Positions 46,381 to 55,146 are shown, counted from the stretch's first letter. The stretch is DNA of 64,000 nt from Granulicella aggregans (GCF_025685565.1 NZ_JAGSYE010000002.1:558001-622000), one strand, 5' to 3'. Numbers and translations: made by a program. Notes: generated from the sequence alone by a model not told the origin.

Positions 46381-46566
46381 TCAATGAAACAACGATGCAT
46401 GTCTGGCGGGAAGGTGAAGGTAGGCCAAGTAATTGAAGAGAAGCAGCGGCCAATTCAGAGAAAACCAACGCTTGATCCATAGGACGCCAGCAACGAAGGT
46501 TCCAAAAAGTAAAAACCAAGCAACGGCGTCGACCGCTTCCTCCCTTGAGAGCTTACGTATGTTCAT
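46381..46566 (-). CDS. Small membrane protein in island
   Basis: 61 residues. An acidic/basic start (NIRKLSREEAVDAVA) precedes one or two hydrophobic segments (WFLLFGTFVAGVLWIKRW, LNWPLLLFNYLAYLHL). ATG 46566 has no clear ribosome site. Just upstream on its strand lies CCGCTTACGATAGCGG-type dyad sequence (46600-46615). No family is recognised; it could be spurious, but hydrophobicity and frame length support it modestly. Confidence 0.4.
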   Translation of the reverse strand: MNIRKLSREEAVDAVAWFLLFGTFVAGVLWIKRWFSLNWPLLLFNYLAYLHLPARHASLFH

Positions 46567-46764
46567 TTTGACAGCGCCACAGTTTCGATAATTCGTCCGC
46601 TTACGATAGCGGTAAGCCGTGCGGCAGGGAGGGCCCCAGCCCCTTACAATCGGCGATTTTATTGAACTGCGTCGCGTGTGTGGCGTTAGCCTCCTCTATC
46701 TGGGCACGTTCTAGGCACAAATATAAAAGTCACCAGTAAAGCACTCATTCCAAAGCTATATATT

Positions 46765-46785
46765 TGGTGCCCGGAGGGGGACTTG
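46765..46785. repeat. Right att-like direct repeat (inside tRNA-Leu 3' end)
   Basis: The copy that completes the functional tRNA: CCA, the 3' acceptor strand and part of the T-arm. It is identical to 44400-44420. Confidence 0.7.
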
Positions 46786-46853
46786 AACCCCCACGACCGA
46801 TTGGGGTCTGCGGATTTTAAGTCCGCTGTGTCTGCCGATTTCACCATCCGGGC
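46765..46853 (-). tRNA. tRNA-Leu (anticodon TAA)
   Basis: Read on the minus strand: acceptor GCCCGGA pairs with TCCGGGC, followed by discriminator A and encoded CCA. The anticodon stem GCGGA/TCCGC holds loop CTTAAAA, so the anticodon is TAA (UUA/UUG). The long variable arm and T-loop (GGTTCAAGTCC) mark a leucine tRNA. Its last 21 bases are repeated at 44400-44420. Confidence 0.95.
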
Positions 46854-47031
46854 GCTTGTTGCTTTCATCATGCTAATGCATTGGCTGGCTCGTTTGGCTG
46901 ACATGCGGCTTGTCGATCGAGCCGTTGGCTCAATCGAATACAATTCGGTGCGACTTCGAAGCGAGGTGGATGCGGTCTTGAAGAAGCGCCGCGTCCCGCG
47001 CTTTGATCACTTCCACCATTGAGGTCCGTGC

Positions 47032-48180
47032 ATGTCGATGTCCCGCCTCCTGGCTCTTCCGTCGCTGCTGCTTGCCACTGCTTGCGCCAACGCGCAGATT
47101 CCGTCTACCTTCCCCGATCCCACACATCTGCAGACCTACACACTGCATCGTTCTTCGAGCCGTGAGGCCACCGGGGCGAACGCAGACGCTCGGACAGTCA
47201 CGCCGGGACAGACGCTGACCGTGCTCGACGTCGACGGGCCGGGCATGGTCTCGCACATCTGGTTCACTCTCGATGCTCCGGAACCTTACGCGCTGAAGCG
47301 CATCGTGCTGCGGATGTACTGGGATGGCGAGACTACGCCGAGTGTCGAGACGCCGATTGGGGACTTCTTCGGTCTGGGCAATGGGGTCTACTTCCACTGG
47401 GAGTCGATGCTGCTCTCCGCCGGGAACGATAAGGCACTAAACTGCTACATGCCGATGCCCTACGCGCACCACGCGCGCATCACCGTCACGAATGAGGGCA
47501 AGCAGGCGCTGCGGTCGCTCTACTGGAACATCGACTACCGCGTGAACGCCCAGCCGTTGCCGGACGACACGCTCTACTTTCACGCACAGTATCGCCAGGC
47601 GCAGCCCAACACGGGATGGACGGGCAACTGGTACGAGAATGGCGACCCTATCGTGAACTACAAGCGAAATCTGGATGGCAAGGACAACTACACCTGGTTC
47701 GAGGCGAAGGGACGAGGGCAGTTCGTCGGCGTCACCTTCTCGGTGCTGCAGAATCAGGATGGCTGGTGGGGCGAGGGCAACGATATGTTCCAGATTGATG
47801 GTGATGCTCCATCCATCGTCGGTACAGGAGGCGAAGATTATTTCCTGGGGGCGTGGGCGTATGGTGGCGCACAGGACTATATGCTGCACGGCGCACCCGT
47901 CGTCGGCAGGGAGCTGGCGGGCGAGCGGTCGAGCATGTACCGCTTCCACTTCGATTCGCCGATCCCGTTTACGAAATCAATGCGGGCCAGCATGGAGCAT
48001 GGTCACGCGAACCATCGCTCGGATAACTTCTATTCGGTCGCTTACTGGTATCAGGCGGAGCCGCACGCTCCGTTCCCTGCCCTTCCTGATGTCGACCAGC
48101 GAATTCCTACGCTGCAGTTCGTTGGCGGGCCGGGGAATGCGAAGGGGCCCTACGACCCGAACAGTCTGCATCCGCGGTAG
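47032..48180 (+). CDS. GH172/DUF2961-family secreted glycosidase
   Basis: 382 residues (ATG 47032 or 47038). Short signal peptide (LLALPSLLLATACANAQ). DUF2961 features: GPGMVSHIWFTLDAPEPYAL, MYWDGETTPSVETPIGDFFG, YFHWESMLL, 'GHYDV'-less variant core NYKRNLDGKDNYTWFEAKGR and the conserved GTGGEDYFLGAWAYGG, where the Glu is a likely catalytic residue. The family, classed as GH172, includes enzymes acting on difructose anhydride and alpha-D-fructofuranosyl or arabinofuranosyl links (recalled). No sugar transporter gene is next to it. Export suggests periplasmic or external glycan use. Confidence 0.82.
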   Translation: MSMSRLLALPSLLLATACANAQIPSTFPDPTHLQTYTLHRSSSREATGANADARTVTPGQTLTVLDVDGPGMVSHIWFTLDAPEPYALKRIVLRMYWDGETTPSVETPIGDFFGLGNGVYFHWESMLLSAGNDKALNCYMPMPYAHHARITVTNEGKQALRSLYWNIDYRVNAQPLPDDTLYFHAQYRQAQPNTGWTGNWYENGDPIVNYKRNLDGKDNYTWFEAKGRGQFVGVTFSVLQNQDGWWGEGNDMFQIDGDAPSIVGTGGEDYFLGAWAYGGAQDYMLHGAPVVGRELAGERSSMYRFHFDSPIPFTKSMRASMEHGHANHRSDNFYSVAYWYQAEPHAPFPALPDVDQRIPTLQFVGGPGNAKGPYDPNSLHPR

Positions 48181-48210
48181 CGGCCGATGCCCAGAGCTAA
48201 AGCCCCAAGA

Positions 48211-48540
48211 CTAGGCGTCGGTCTCGGTGCGGCGGGCGTGTCTTGCGAGGGTGTATTTGGGAAGCCATGAGGCCGCGACTCGTGCCGCGCGCTCGTCGAG
48301 AGTCGCCTCCGACTTGATTGCATTGATCGCTTCCTGAAGAACGCGGACTGCTTCCATCGCTCCGGGCCAGTAGACGCGGGCTTCGCTCATCTGGTCTTCA
48401 ATGAGGTAGTTCGCGGCGCGCTCCAGGCAGTCGATCGACCAGACCTTGGCCTGGTTGGAGCGGCGGCGATCCCAATTCTTGGAGCCGAACGTCAGGTCGG
48501 CGAGATCCAGGTCAGACAGGTGATCAGAAGACAACGGCAT
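48211..48540 (-). CDS. Small cytoplasmic protein, function unknown
   Basis: 109 residues from ATG 48540. Largely helical: NQAKVWSIDCLERAANYLIE, YWPGAMEAVRVLQEAINAIK, LDERAARVAASWLPKYTLAR. No signal peptide, membrane segment or known motif. The 30-bp gap after the GH172 gene contains gctaaagccc, like the palindromic repeat family. No family is recognised; the helix pattern could be a small interaction protein. Confidence 0.5.
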   Translation of the reverse strand: MPLSSDHLSDLDLADLTFGSKNWDRRRSNQAKVWSIDCLERAANYLIEDQMSEARVYWPGAMEAVRVLQEAINAIKSEATLDERAARVAASWLPKYTLARHARRTETDA

Positions 48541-48656
48541 GAGTTTCCCTTGTGCGGTCAGGAGTCTTTAGAGTCAAGCTCATGCAGAGTAACAGTGGTT
48601 TTCTCTTGGGGGCATAACCCCATCGTGTCATGTCCCGCCTTTGGTCACCAGACAAC

Positions 48657-49028
48657 CTACTCGAGGAAGGTTACGCAGACTCCGTTGGGGTCGTGGGCCG
48701 CAAACTCGAGCGTTCCCCACGGCTTCCTTGCCAGGCCGCCGTTGGGATGGACCTTGCCGCCGCGCTGTTTGTACTCCTCGAAGAACAGGGTGACATCGTC
48801 GACGACGATCCGCACCATGGTCTGTTCGCCGACGGCCTTTCCTACGGTTTTGTCGGTTATGGAGGCGATATGAATCGAGGCTCCATCGCGGGAGATGCCA
48901 ACGTAATTCGGCGGTGTGTTATCGCGAAAGCTCTCCGTAAATCCGCATACGTCGGTCCACCAGGCGAGTGACGTCGCGACGTCGACGGCGGGCAAGATGG
49001 GCACAGCAGCTTTTACCGAGGCGCTCAT
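48657..49028 (-). CDS. VOC-fold (glyoxalase/bleomycin-resistance-like) protein
   Basis: 123 residues from ATG 49028. SVKAAVPILPAVDVATSLAW, YVGISRDGASIHIASI, RIVVDDVTLFFEEYKQRGGK and 'KPWGTLEFAAHDPNGVCVTF' give the paired beta-alpha-beta-beta-beta pattern and the usual C-terminal D-P-(N/D)-G turn. VOC proteins may sequester drugs or act as metal-dependent enzymes; the ligand is unknown. Stands alone. Confidence 0.83.
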   Translation of the reverse strand: MSASVKAAVPILPAVDVATSLAWWTDVCGFTESFRDNTPPNYVGISRDGASIHIASITDKTVGKAVGEQTMVRIVVDDVTLFFEEYKQRGGKVHPNGGLARKPWGTLEFAAHDPNGVCVTFLE

Positions 49029-49070
49029 GGAGAGCAAGACTAAATCATGCCGACGGGGCCAGCACCGCCC

Positions 49071-49244
49071 TTAGAGGCTTTCCTGCCCAACTTCGGCGTT
49101 CTCACCTTCTCCCAGCAGCCGCTGCGGATGCAGCGCCGCTAACTCGTAGACAGAAAACGAAGAAAAGGTACCGTCATTGAAGTTCACGAGCAACGTCTGT
49201 TCGCTCAGATGTTCCACCTCGATGATTTCAAGACGCACCTTCAT
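49071..49244 (-). CDS. Small beta-rich protein, function unknown
   Basis: 57 residues from ATG 49244, which has GAGGAA upstream; the longer frame to 49358 runs through the big hairpin and is unlikely to be translated. Sequence pattern: VRLEIIEVEHLSEQTLLVNF, DGTFSSFSVYELAALHPQ. The 'hL..NFNDGTF..F...EL' pattern resembles DUF2442/DUF971-like small folds only loosely. It begins 38 bp after a strong terminator, so it needs its own promoter or read-through. Confidence 0.55.
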   Translation of the reverse strand: MKVRLEIIEVEHLSEQTLLVNFNDGTFSSFSVYELAALHPQRLLGEGENAEVGQESL

Positions 49245-49281
49245 CACATTCCTCTTGCCGGCAAGGTCGTTGAACGTAAAA

Positions 49282-49333
49282 AGACCGTCCGTGTCGCGAG
49301 TGCTAACCCTAGCACTTGCGACACGGACGGTCT
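49282..49333 (-). terminator. Very long intrinsic terminator after the DsbA-like gene
   Basis: AGACCGTCCGTGTCGCGAGT plus GCTA pairs with its inverse over 24 bp, the single mismatch being a G-U pair, around a 4-nt loop (accc). On the minus strand TTTTTACG follows at once. It lies 42 bp past the stop of the DsbA-like gene. The stem is much longer than needed for termination. Confidence 0.8.
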
Positions 49334-49375
49334 GTACTGTCGTCAACACAGTCCGCAACGCGTTCGCGAACCGTG

Positions 49376-50401
49376 CTACTTCAGCGAATTGAGGCTCGGT
49401 GGTGGGGGGTCGACCTTCACGCCATCGAGGCCGGCCTGGAAGACGATGATCTTCTTCAGGATCTCGTAGGGCATGGCAGCGGGAGATACCGGGAGCAGCC
49501 GACCGTTGACCGACAGGGTAGGGGTTTGGTCTACGCCAGCCTCTTCTGCCAACTTGGCGGAAGCGGTCACCGTGGCCTTGGTCTCCGCCGTAGCAGCGCA
49601 GAGGTCGATGGCCGCGGGGTCGAGCCCAGCCTTGGTGACGGCGGCGTCCAGAGTCTTGGCGGTGCCTTCAGGAGTCAGAGCTTCCTGGGTGGCGTAGACC
49701 GCGGCCTCGTACTTGAAGTAGGCATCGTTGCTCTGCTTGGCGACGCAGACGCCTACAGCCGCCGCCTGGAAGGCTGCCGGGTGGATCGCCACGAGCGGGA
49801 AGGCCTGGTGCACGATGCGGGCCTTGGGGAAGTCCCTGGCCAACTGATCCATGGTGGTTGCGGCCTCCTTGCAGTGCGGGCATTGCAGGTCGGAGAACTC
49901 CACGAGGAGAAGCTCCTTGCCGGCGGCTCCCTGCGCGGGGCCGTTGGCGCGGTCCTGTAGAAGCTTGCGCTTCTCGGCGTAGGGGTTGATGCCGAAGTCG
50001 ATCATGGTGTCCGCGATGGCGTGCTTACCGTCCGGCATCACGTAGAAGGCGGTGCTCTGCACCTTGGCGTTGGGGGTCTTGTCGGAGACGTAGACGATCA
50101 CCTTGCTCACGCCCGGTGCGGCCGTCTTCTGAATACCTTCGACGCGCCAGATGCGATTGTCATCGTACCCCCAGAGGGAGTGCAGGAAGCCGTTTACGGT
50201 ATCACCCGTTGGGACATCCGCGGTGAAGTACTTCATGTTGACCGGAGGAAACGGGTCGACTGGCGCGGCGGGTGCGGGCTGCGCGGAGGGAGCCAGCAGC
50301 GATGGAGGCGGTGCCTGTGCAACCGCTTTGTCCGAGACCGCGAACGATCCCACCATCAGAAGAGCCGTGAATCCCGTTGAAACTATCTCTGCAATCTTCA
50401 A
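49376..50401 (-). CDS. DsbA-like thioredoxin-fold protein, exported
   Basis: 341 residues if it starts at TTG 50401, placed seven bases after GGAGGA; a GTG at 50425 would include that ribosome site in the coding region. Signal peptide STGFTALLMVGSFAVSDKAV. A Pro-rich linker and an N-terminal domain (about 55-140) precede the thioredoxin domain with FSDLQCPHCKEA, the CPHC redox pair, and cis-Pro in VDQTPTLSVNGRL. DsbA-type proteins oxidise periplasmic cysteines. No DsbB or VKOR gene is adjacent. It follows nadE on the same strand. Confidence 0.87.
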   Translation of the reverse strand: MKIAEIVSTGFTALLMVGSFAVSDKAVAQAPPPSLLAPSAQPAPAAPVDPFPPVNMKYFTADVPTGDTVNGFLHSLWGYDDNRIWRVEGIQKTAAPGVSKVIVYVSDKTPNAKVQSTAFYVMPDGKHAIADTMIDFGINPYAEKRKLLQDRANGPAQGAAGKELLLVEFSDLQCPHCKEAATTMDQLARDFPKARIVHQAFPLVAIHPAAFQAAAVGVCVAKQSNDAYFKYEAAVYATQEALTPEGTAKTLDAAVTKAGLDPAAIDLCAATAETKATVTASAKLAEEAGVDQTPTLSVNGRLLPVSPAAMPYEILKKIIVFQAGLDGVKVDPPPPSLNSLK

Positions 50402-50439
50402 AAAACTTCCTCCGTAAGATGTCACTTGCTGCTGCGTTT

Positions 50440-52140
50440 CTAGATCTGAACCTTTGCCGCGATGGGAAACCGTCTCCCGAGGCCAAAAGACTTCGGCGTG
50501 ACCTTCAGTACCGGCGCTGCCTGCTGCCTCTTATATTCGCATCTCTCCACCAGTTGCAGCACCGACCGAACCAGCGCCACATCGACACCCTGCTCCTTGG
50601 CAATCTGTTCGGCGGAACAGTACCGCTCGACGTAGGCCTCAAGGATGGGGTCGAGCACCTCGTAAGGTGGGAGCGAGTCCGTGTCCTTCTGGTCTGGACG
50701 CAACTCCGCTGAAGGCGGTTTCTCGATGGTTGAGAGCGGGATCAGCTCGCGCTCGCGGTTCGCATAGCGGCTGAGAGCGTAGACCTTGGTCTTCATGACG
50801 TCGCCGATAACGGCGAGCGCTCCCACCATGTCGCCGTAGAGCGTGCAGTAGCCGGTGGACATCTCGCTCTTGTTGCCGGTGGTCAGGACCAGGGCGCCAA
50901 ACTTGTTGGAGATCGTCATCAGCAGGCTGCCGCGAATTCGCGACTGGAGGTTCTCCTCCGCGAGACCGAACTTCGTGCCGGCGAAGAGCGGAGCGAGGAC
51001 CGACTCGGACTGATTGAAGATCTCGTGGATGGCGAGCAGCTCGAACCGGATGCCGAGGTTCTTTGCAAGGTCGCGTGCGTCGTCGATGGAGCCCGCTGAA
51101 GAATACTCGCTGGGCATTCCGATGCCCATGACGTTCTCTGCGCCAAGAGCCTCGACGGCGATGGCAGCGACGAGGGCGGAGTCGATGCCACCGCTGAGCG
51201 CCACGAGTGCCTTCGAGAAGCCGCACTTGCGGACGTAATCGCGCGTGCCGAGGACGAGAGCGTCCCACATCGCTGCCGTCTCGTCGGATTCAGCGACAGG
51301 AGCGGCGATTTCAGCGACAGGAGCAGCGAACGGGGCCGTTGCGCTGGATGGCGTCTCGAAGAAGATGATGTCTTCGGCGAAGGACTTCGCCTGTGCGACG
51401 ACCTGGCCATCGGGAGCAACCACGATCGATGAACCATCAAAGATGAGGCTGTCGTTGCCGCCGACCTGGTTGACCATCGCGACAAAGGCACTGTGACGCT
51501 TTGCCAAAGCCGCAAGCATCTCACGGCGGACCTTGCGTTTGTCGCGCCAGAAGGGCGAGGCGGAGATGTTCAGAATCACACGGTGAACGCCGGGAGGCGC
51601 GTCATCCCACTGCCGCATCAACTCTTCGACCGGATCGGTGGGATAGAGCCTGCGCGGCCAGAAGCCCTTGTCGTTCCAGGCATCCTCGCAGATGGTGATG
51701 GCGAGCGTCTCGCCGCCGATAGAAGTGAGCGCCTGATGGCTGGCTGGCTCGAAGTACCGCTGCTCGTCAAAGACGTCGTAGAAGGGCAGGAGCATCTTCT
51801 GCTGCGTGAAGGTGACCCTGCCGCCGCTGAGAAGTGCGGCCACGTTCCGGACATGCTTGCCGATGACGGATTTGAGCGGCATCACGGTTCCACAGAGGAT
51901 CGCTGGACGACCTGGCTCGGCGGTCCATGTAGCAATCCCGGAGAGGGCCCGTTCAGCACTGTCGAGGAAGTCCTTCTTCTCGAGCAGATCCGCAGGAGGG
52001 TATCCGCAGATGGCGAGTTCGGGGAAGATGACCAAGTCCGCGCGGTCTGTCGCGGCCTTGGTCGCGAAGTCAATGATCTTTTGGGTGTTTCCGTCGAAGT
52101 CCCCAACCGTGGGATTGATCTGGGCGAGCGCTATTCTCAC
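50440..52140 (-). CDS. nadE: Glutamine-dependent NAD+ synthetase
   Basis: 566 residues from GTG 52140, whose product begins (M)RIALAQINPTVGDFDGNTQK as the family does; a GTG at 52182 adds 14 odd residues. The N-terminal nitrilase-type glutaminase has the Glu of FPELAICGYPPADLL, Lys in TFTQQKMLLPFYDVFDEQRY and Cys of TICEDAWND (about 150). The C-terminal ligase has the PP-loop ALSGGIDSALVAAIA and 'TTGNKSEMSTGYCTLYGDMV'. It amidates deamido-NAD with glutamine-derived ammonia through a tunnel, so both halves are needed. An Ala/Pro/Glu linker (PVAEIAAPVAESDETAA) lies between them. Confidence 0.95.
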   Translation of the reverse strand: MRIALAQINPTVGDFDGNTQKIIDFATKAATDRADLVIFPELAICGYPPADLLEKKDFLDSAERALSGIATWTAEPGRPAILCGTVMPLKSVIGKHVRNVAALLSGGRVTFTQQKMLLPFYDVFDEQRYFEPASHQALTSIGGETLAITICEDAWNDKGFWPRRLYPTDPVEELMRQWDDAPPGVHRVILNISASPFWRDKRKVRREMLAALAKRHSAFVAMVNQVGGNDSLIFDGSSIVVAPDGQVVAQAKSFAEDIIFFETPSSATAPFAAPVAEIAAPVAESDETAAMWDALVLGTRDYVRKCGFSKALVALSGGIDSALVAAIAVEALGAENVMGIGMPSEYSSAGSIDDARDLAKNLGIRFELLAIHEIFNQSESVLAPLFAGTKFGLAEENLQSRIRGSLLMTISNKFGALVLTTGNKSEMSTGYCTLYGDMVGALAVIGDVMKTKVYALSRYANRERELIPLSTIEKPPSAELRPDQKDTDSLPPYEVLDPILEAYVERYCSAEQIAKEQGVDVALVRSVLQLVERCEYKRQQAAPVLKVTPKSFGLGRRFPIAAKVQI

Positions 52141-52186
52141 AACTTCAAGTCTAACCCGCGCTGGAGCGAAACTGTCATCCACGAAG

Positions 52187-52221
52187 AAGCGCCCCGATCC
52201 TCAGAGGATGACGGGGCGCTT
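52187..52221 (-). terminator. Terminator after the sugar transferase gene
   Basis: AAGCGCCCCGATCCT pairs with AGGATGACGGGGCGCTT, a 15-bp stem with a GA bulge and a 3-nt loop. It lies between the transferase stop (52257) and nadE on the minus strand. The following TTCTTC is only partly T-rich. Confidence 0.65.
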
Positions 52222-52256
52222 GATCTTGTAAGGACGAGTTGGGAGTTGGGAAGGAG

Positions 52257-53768
52257 TTACGATCCCGTGCCGGTGATGACCACGCCTACCGTCCGGACAA
52301 GGATTTTGAGATCAAGGGCGAGGCTCCAGTTTTCGACGTACGCAGTATCGAGCGAGATATAGCTGTCGAAGGACGGGTCTTGCCGCGCTTCGACCTGCCA
52401 GAGACCGGTCAGTCCGGGAAGAACGTCCAGACGCTTCAGGTGGGAGAGCTCGTACTGCTCGACCTCTGACGCGATGGGAGGGCGGGGACCAACAAGACTC
52501 ATGTCGCCGCGGACGACGTTGTACAGCTGTGGAAGTTCGTCGAGCGAGTACTTGCGGAGCTTGATACCGACCCGTGTGATGCGAGGGTCGTTGACGATCT
52601 TGAAGAGGATGCCCTTGCGCTCGTTCATGTGCTCGAGGTCGGCCTTCAGCTTGTCGGCGTTGGTGACCATGGTGCGGAACTTGTAGCAGTCGAAGCAGCG
52701 GCCCTTGCGGCCGATACGCTTCGCGGCGTAGAAGACTGGGCCCTCGGAATCAAGCTTGATCCAGATGGCAAGGATGGCAAGGATGGGAGAGAGAGCAACC
52801 AGGCCGAGGGCGGCGAGGGTAAGATCGAGCGCTCGCTTGACCAGGTAGGCACCGATGGGGAAGTCCCTGCGATGGAGCGGGATGGTCGGGAACTGGCCGA
52901 CGTACTCGACGGGAGCGTTCCAGGCGAGGCCGTCGTAGAGGTCGGGCACCACGCGAACGTCGATACCTGCCGTGCGCGCCTCCTGCACGAGGCCGAGGAC
53001 GAGCTTTTTCTCCGCAGGGACGGAGAGGAAGATCTCGTCGACGAAGAGGGTACGCGCCAGCTTCAAGCAGTTCCTGAAGTCGCCTACGATATCGGCGTCT
53101 CCTGAGTCGCTCTCTTCCTCCGTAATTGCAACGAAGCCCTTGAAGCGGAAGCCGAGGTGATCGAGCGAGTTGAGGTGGTTGCGCAGCGCGTGGGCGACAC
53201 GGCCCGCACCGACGATCAGAACGTTGCGCGTCTCAATACCAGCGCGGAAGCGCTTGTACATCATGTGACGCCGAATCATCCGGCGAACAATAATCATGAC
53301 GAACGCGATGAGCAGGGTCAGCGTGATCTCGATGCGCGAGATCTGCGCTCCGCTTGAGAGATACAGGGTACCGCAGAGCGTCAGTCCGGCGACGACGCTC
53401 GCGTGCGCCGTCATGCGAAGTTCATGCAGACCGCTCATCTGCTGGATCGGACGATACAGGCCATAAGTCCGCATGAAGAAGACGAGGCACAGACCGAACC
53501 AGAGGATGTAGGTCATAAAGACGCCTACGGATGATGGGGGAAGATGCTGTACCCCATCCCACGGTCCGCCCCGAAAGGGGATGGAATCGCGCAGCCTCAT
53601 GGCGAGGCCGCCCGCGATCAGGGCGCTGATCAAGTCCAGCGAAGCGGATAGCAAGCCGGTTACCGACGGACGATTGAAGAGTCCGAAACTGGTCACCGAG
53701 GATCCGCCGGCGCTTGATCTTCCACTGTCCGAGGTCGGTATGGGACGCAAATAGTCGGGAGCTGCCAC
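52257..53768 (-). CDS. Undecaprenyl-phosphate sugar phosphotransferase (exopolysaccharide priming)
   Basis: 503 residues. The N-terminal half has four or five transmembrane helices and a Rossmann-like domain (about 180-290: [20 protein letters not shown]), then a fifth helix and the C-terminal bacterial sugar-transferase domain with [50 protein letters not shown], '[13 protein letters not shown]'. It starts polysaccharide repeat assembly by moving a sugar-1-phosphate from UDP-sugar to undecaprenyl phosphate, as in the WcaJ/WbaP group. No other polysaccharide genes are next to it in this window. Start: ATG 53768 with GGAGG at 53774-53778. Confidence 0.92.
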   Translation of the reverse strand: MAAPDYLRPIPTSDSGRSSAGGSSVTSFGLFNRPSVTGLLSASLDLISALIAGGLAMRLRDSIPFRGGPWDGVQHLPPSSVGVFMTYILWFGLCLVFFMRTYGLYRPIQQMSGLHELRMTAHASVVAGLTLCGTLYLSSGAQISRIEITLTLLIAFVMIIVRRMIRRHMMYKRFRAGIETRNVLIVGAGRVAHALRNHLNSLDHLGFRFKGFVAITEEESDSGDADIVGDFRNCLKLARTLFVDEIFLSVPAEKKLVLGLVQEARTAGIDVRVVPDLYDGLAWNAPVEYVGQFPTIPLHRRDFPIGAYLVKRALDLTLAALGLVALSPILAILAIWIKLDSEGPVFYAAKRIGRKGRCFDCYKFRTMVTNADKLKADLEHMNERKGILFKIVNDPRITRVGIKLRKYSLDELPQLYNVVRGDMSLVGPRPPIASEVEQYELSHLKRLDVLPGLTGLWQVEARQDPSFDSYISLDTAYVENWSLALDLKILVRTVGVVITGTGS

Positions 53769-54178
53769 ACTGCCTCCTTACAAATTCAAGACGACCTGAT
53801 GCACAGGCCTGACATGGATCTCGTGATAGCGCCACCTTAACTGACTTTCGGTGATCTATCGAGACTATAGCGGATGCGGGAAACGCAAGGTCTACTACTA
53901 TCGTTCAGAACGACAGCCACAAGTAACACTCCTGTGGCAGTTGACAAAGCGGTTTCACATCCGGTCGTAACCTGACTCACTGAAAACAAGCGGGCCTGGA
54001 CTGCATCGGGGTTGGGGAGGTTGAAGTTGATTAGAGAAGCGCGTTAGCAAAGCGTAGCCTCATTAGAGGACCAATGTCAACGGGAATCTACTTCCTTTTC
54101 AATCTTACCTCGGAACGATGGAACGGCCGAAAGTATCTCTTTCTCCGGTCGCAGAGACAGGAATTTCTGGAACTCTCT
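53769..54178. other. 410-bp gap without a gene
   Basis: Between the transferase start and the ABC ATPase stop on the minus strand. Only short broken frames are present. One TTGACA (plus strand, 53941-53946) has no well-placed -10. The DNA upstream of 53768 should hold the transferase promoter. Otherwise I see nothing in it. Confidence 0.4.
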
Positions 54179-55138
54179 TCAAACCGGCAACAAAAGTTCG
54201 TCCAGTTGGAGGAACTCGTGGATGATCGGATCTTGACTCGCCTCCATCTCCGCCATCGTGCCAAAGAAACGCGCATTGCCTTCGTGAAGAAATACGATTC
54301 TGTCCGCCAGCTTCTTGGCCAACCGCATGTCGTGGGTCACCACGATGCTGGTGAGGTGAAGCTGGTGCTTCAAGCGCTGGATCAAGTCGCCTAAGAGGTG
54401 GCCCATCAGCGGGTCCACCATCGTCGTAGGCTCGTCGTACAAGATCGCCTCCGGCTGCGACGAGAGGGCCCTGGCGATCGCCACCGACCGCTTCATGCCA
54501 GTAGAAAGATCGGAGGGGAGGAGGTTCTCCATCCCTGCAACGCCGACCATCTCAAGAAGCCCCTTCGAAACCTGCAGTATCTGGTCCTCAGCTAACTCTC
54601 TCCGCTCTCGCAGGGGGAAGGCGACGTTCTCGCCCACCGTAATCGAATCGAAGAGAGCGCCATTCTGGAAGACCATCGTGACCTTGCGACGAATCTCCTG
54701 CATCTGCTTCTCATCGAAGCCGGCGATGTCTTCCCCGGCCACCCGCACGATACCCGAGTCCGGCTTGAGAAACCCCATCAGCATCTGCAGCGAGACCGAC
54801 TTACCTACACCACTTCGACCGAGAATGCAGAGGGTCTCTCCCGAGTTCACACAGAAGCTGACATCCTTCAACACGACAAAGCTGCCGAAAGACTTCGAGA
54901 CGTTCTCAAAAGAGATATAGCTTCCCGGCTTATGGTTGGTCTCGGGAATCGCATCGGCAGCGGCCTCATTCTGCGCGGCAGCCTGCTCCATGAACTCGTC
55001 CACCATGGGAGCAACATCCTCGCTCACTCCCTCCGTCAGGTCCATTGACGACGTTGCAGAGGACTCGTCCGCCGAACCGGCCATTGACTCGTCTGAAGTC
55101 TTCGAATCGTCGCCGGGATCTTTGCTCAAATCAGACAT
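54179..55138 (-). CDS. ABC transporter ATP-binding protein, MlaF/Mkl-like
   Basis: 319 residues from ATG 55138. About 70 acidic, Ser-rich N-terminal residues precede the ATPase (SISFE-type start 'YISFENVSKSFGSFVVLKDV'). Walker A is ILGRSGVGKSVSLQML (about 102-117), the Q-loop VFQNGALFDSITVGENVAF, the signature LSTGMKRSVAIARAL, and Walker B ILYDEPTTMVDP. The variant signature LSTGM and the 'GALFDS' Q-loop resemble MlaF-type lipid transporters, which move phospholipids between membranes; the LSGGM of MlaF becomes LSTGM. No permease, MlaD-like or lipoprotein genes are next to it. A 17-bp tandem repeat sits in its 5' leader. Confidence 0.87.
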   Translation of the reverse strand: MSDLSKDPGDDSKTSDESMAGSADESSATSSMDLTEGVSEDVAPMVDEFMEQAAAQNEAAADAIPETNHKPGSYISFENVSKSFGSFVVLKDVSFCVNSGETLCILGRSGVGKSVSLQMLMGFLKPDSGIVRVAGEDIAGFDEKQMQEIRRKVTMVFQNGALFDSITVGENVAFPLRERRELAEDQILQVSKGLLEMVGVAGMENLLPSDLSTGMKRSVAIARALSSQPEAILYDEPTTMVDPLMGHLLGDLIQRLKHQLHLTSIVVTHDMRLAKKLADRIVFLHEGNARFFGTMAEMEASQDPIIHEFLQLDELLLPV

Positions 55139-55146
55139 GCCTCTCC

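Larger units (their letters stand above)
44400..46785. mobile_element. Putative tRNA-Leu-integrated mini-island
   Basis: A 21-bp exact direct repeat (TGGTGCCCGGAGGGGGACTT plus G) bounds about 2.4 kb. The right copy is the 3' end of tRNA-Leu(TAA), CCA included, and the left copy lies alone 3' of the tRNA in its transcription direction. That is the geometry left by a tyrosine integrase using a tRNA attachment site. The interior looks visibly lower in GC than the flanks, carries three genes unlike the neighbourhood and no integrase, so it is a relic or satellite. A short TAAGGGGCTG string recurs near both ends on the minus strand. Confidence 0.6.

Noticed and set aside
53941..53970. Plus-strand sigma-70 promoter starting TTGACA
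   Set aside because: No acceptable -10 at 16-18 bp and no gene on that strand downstream.
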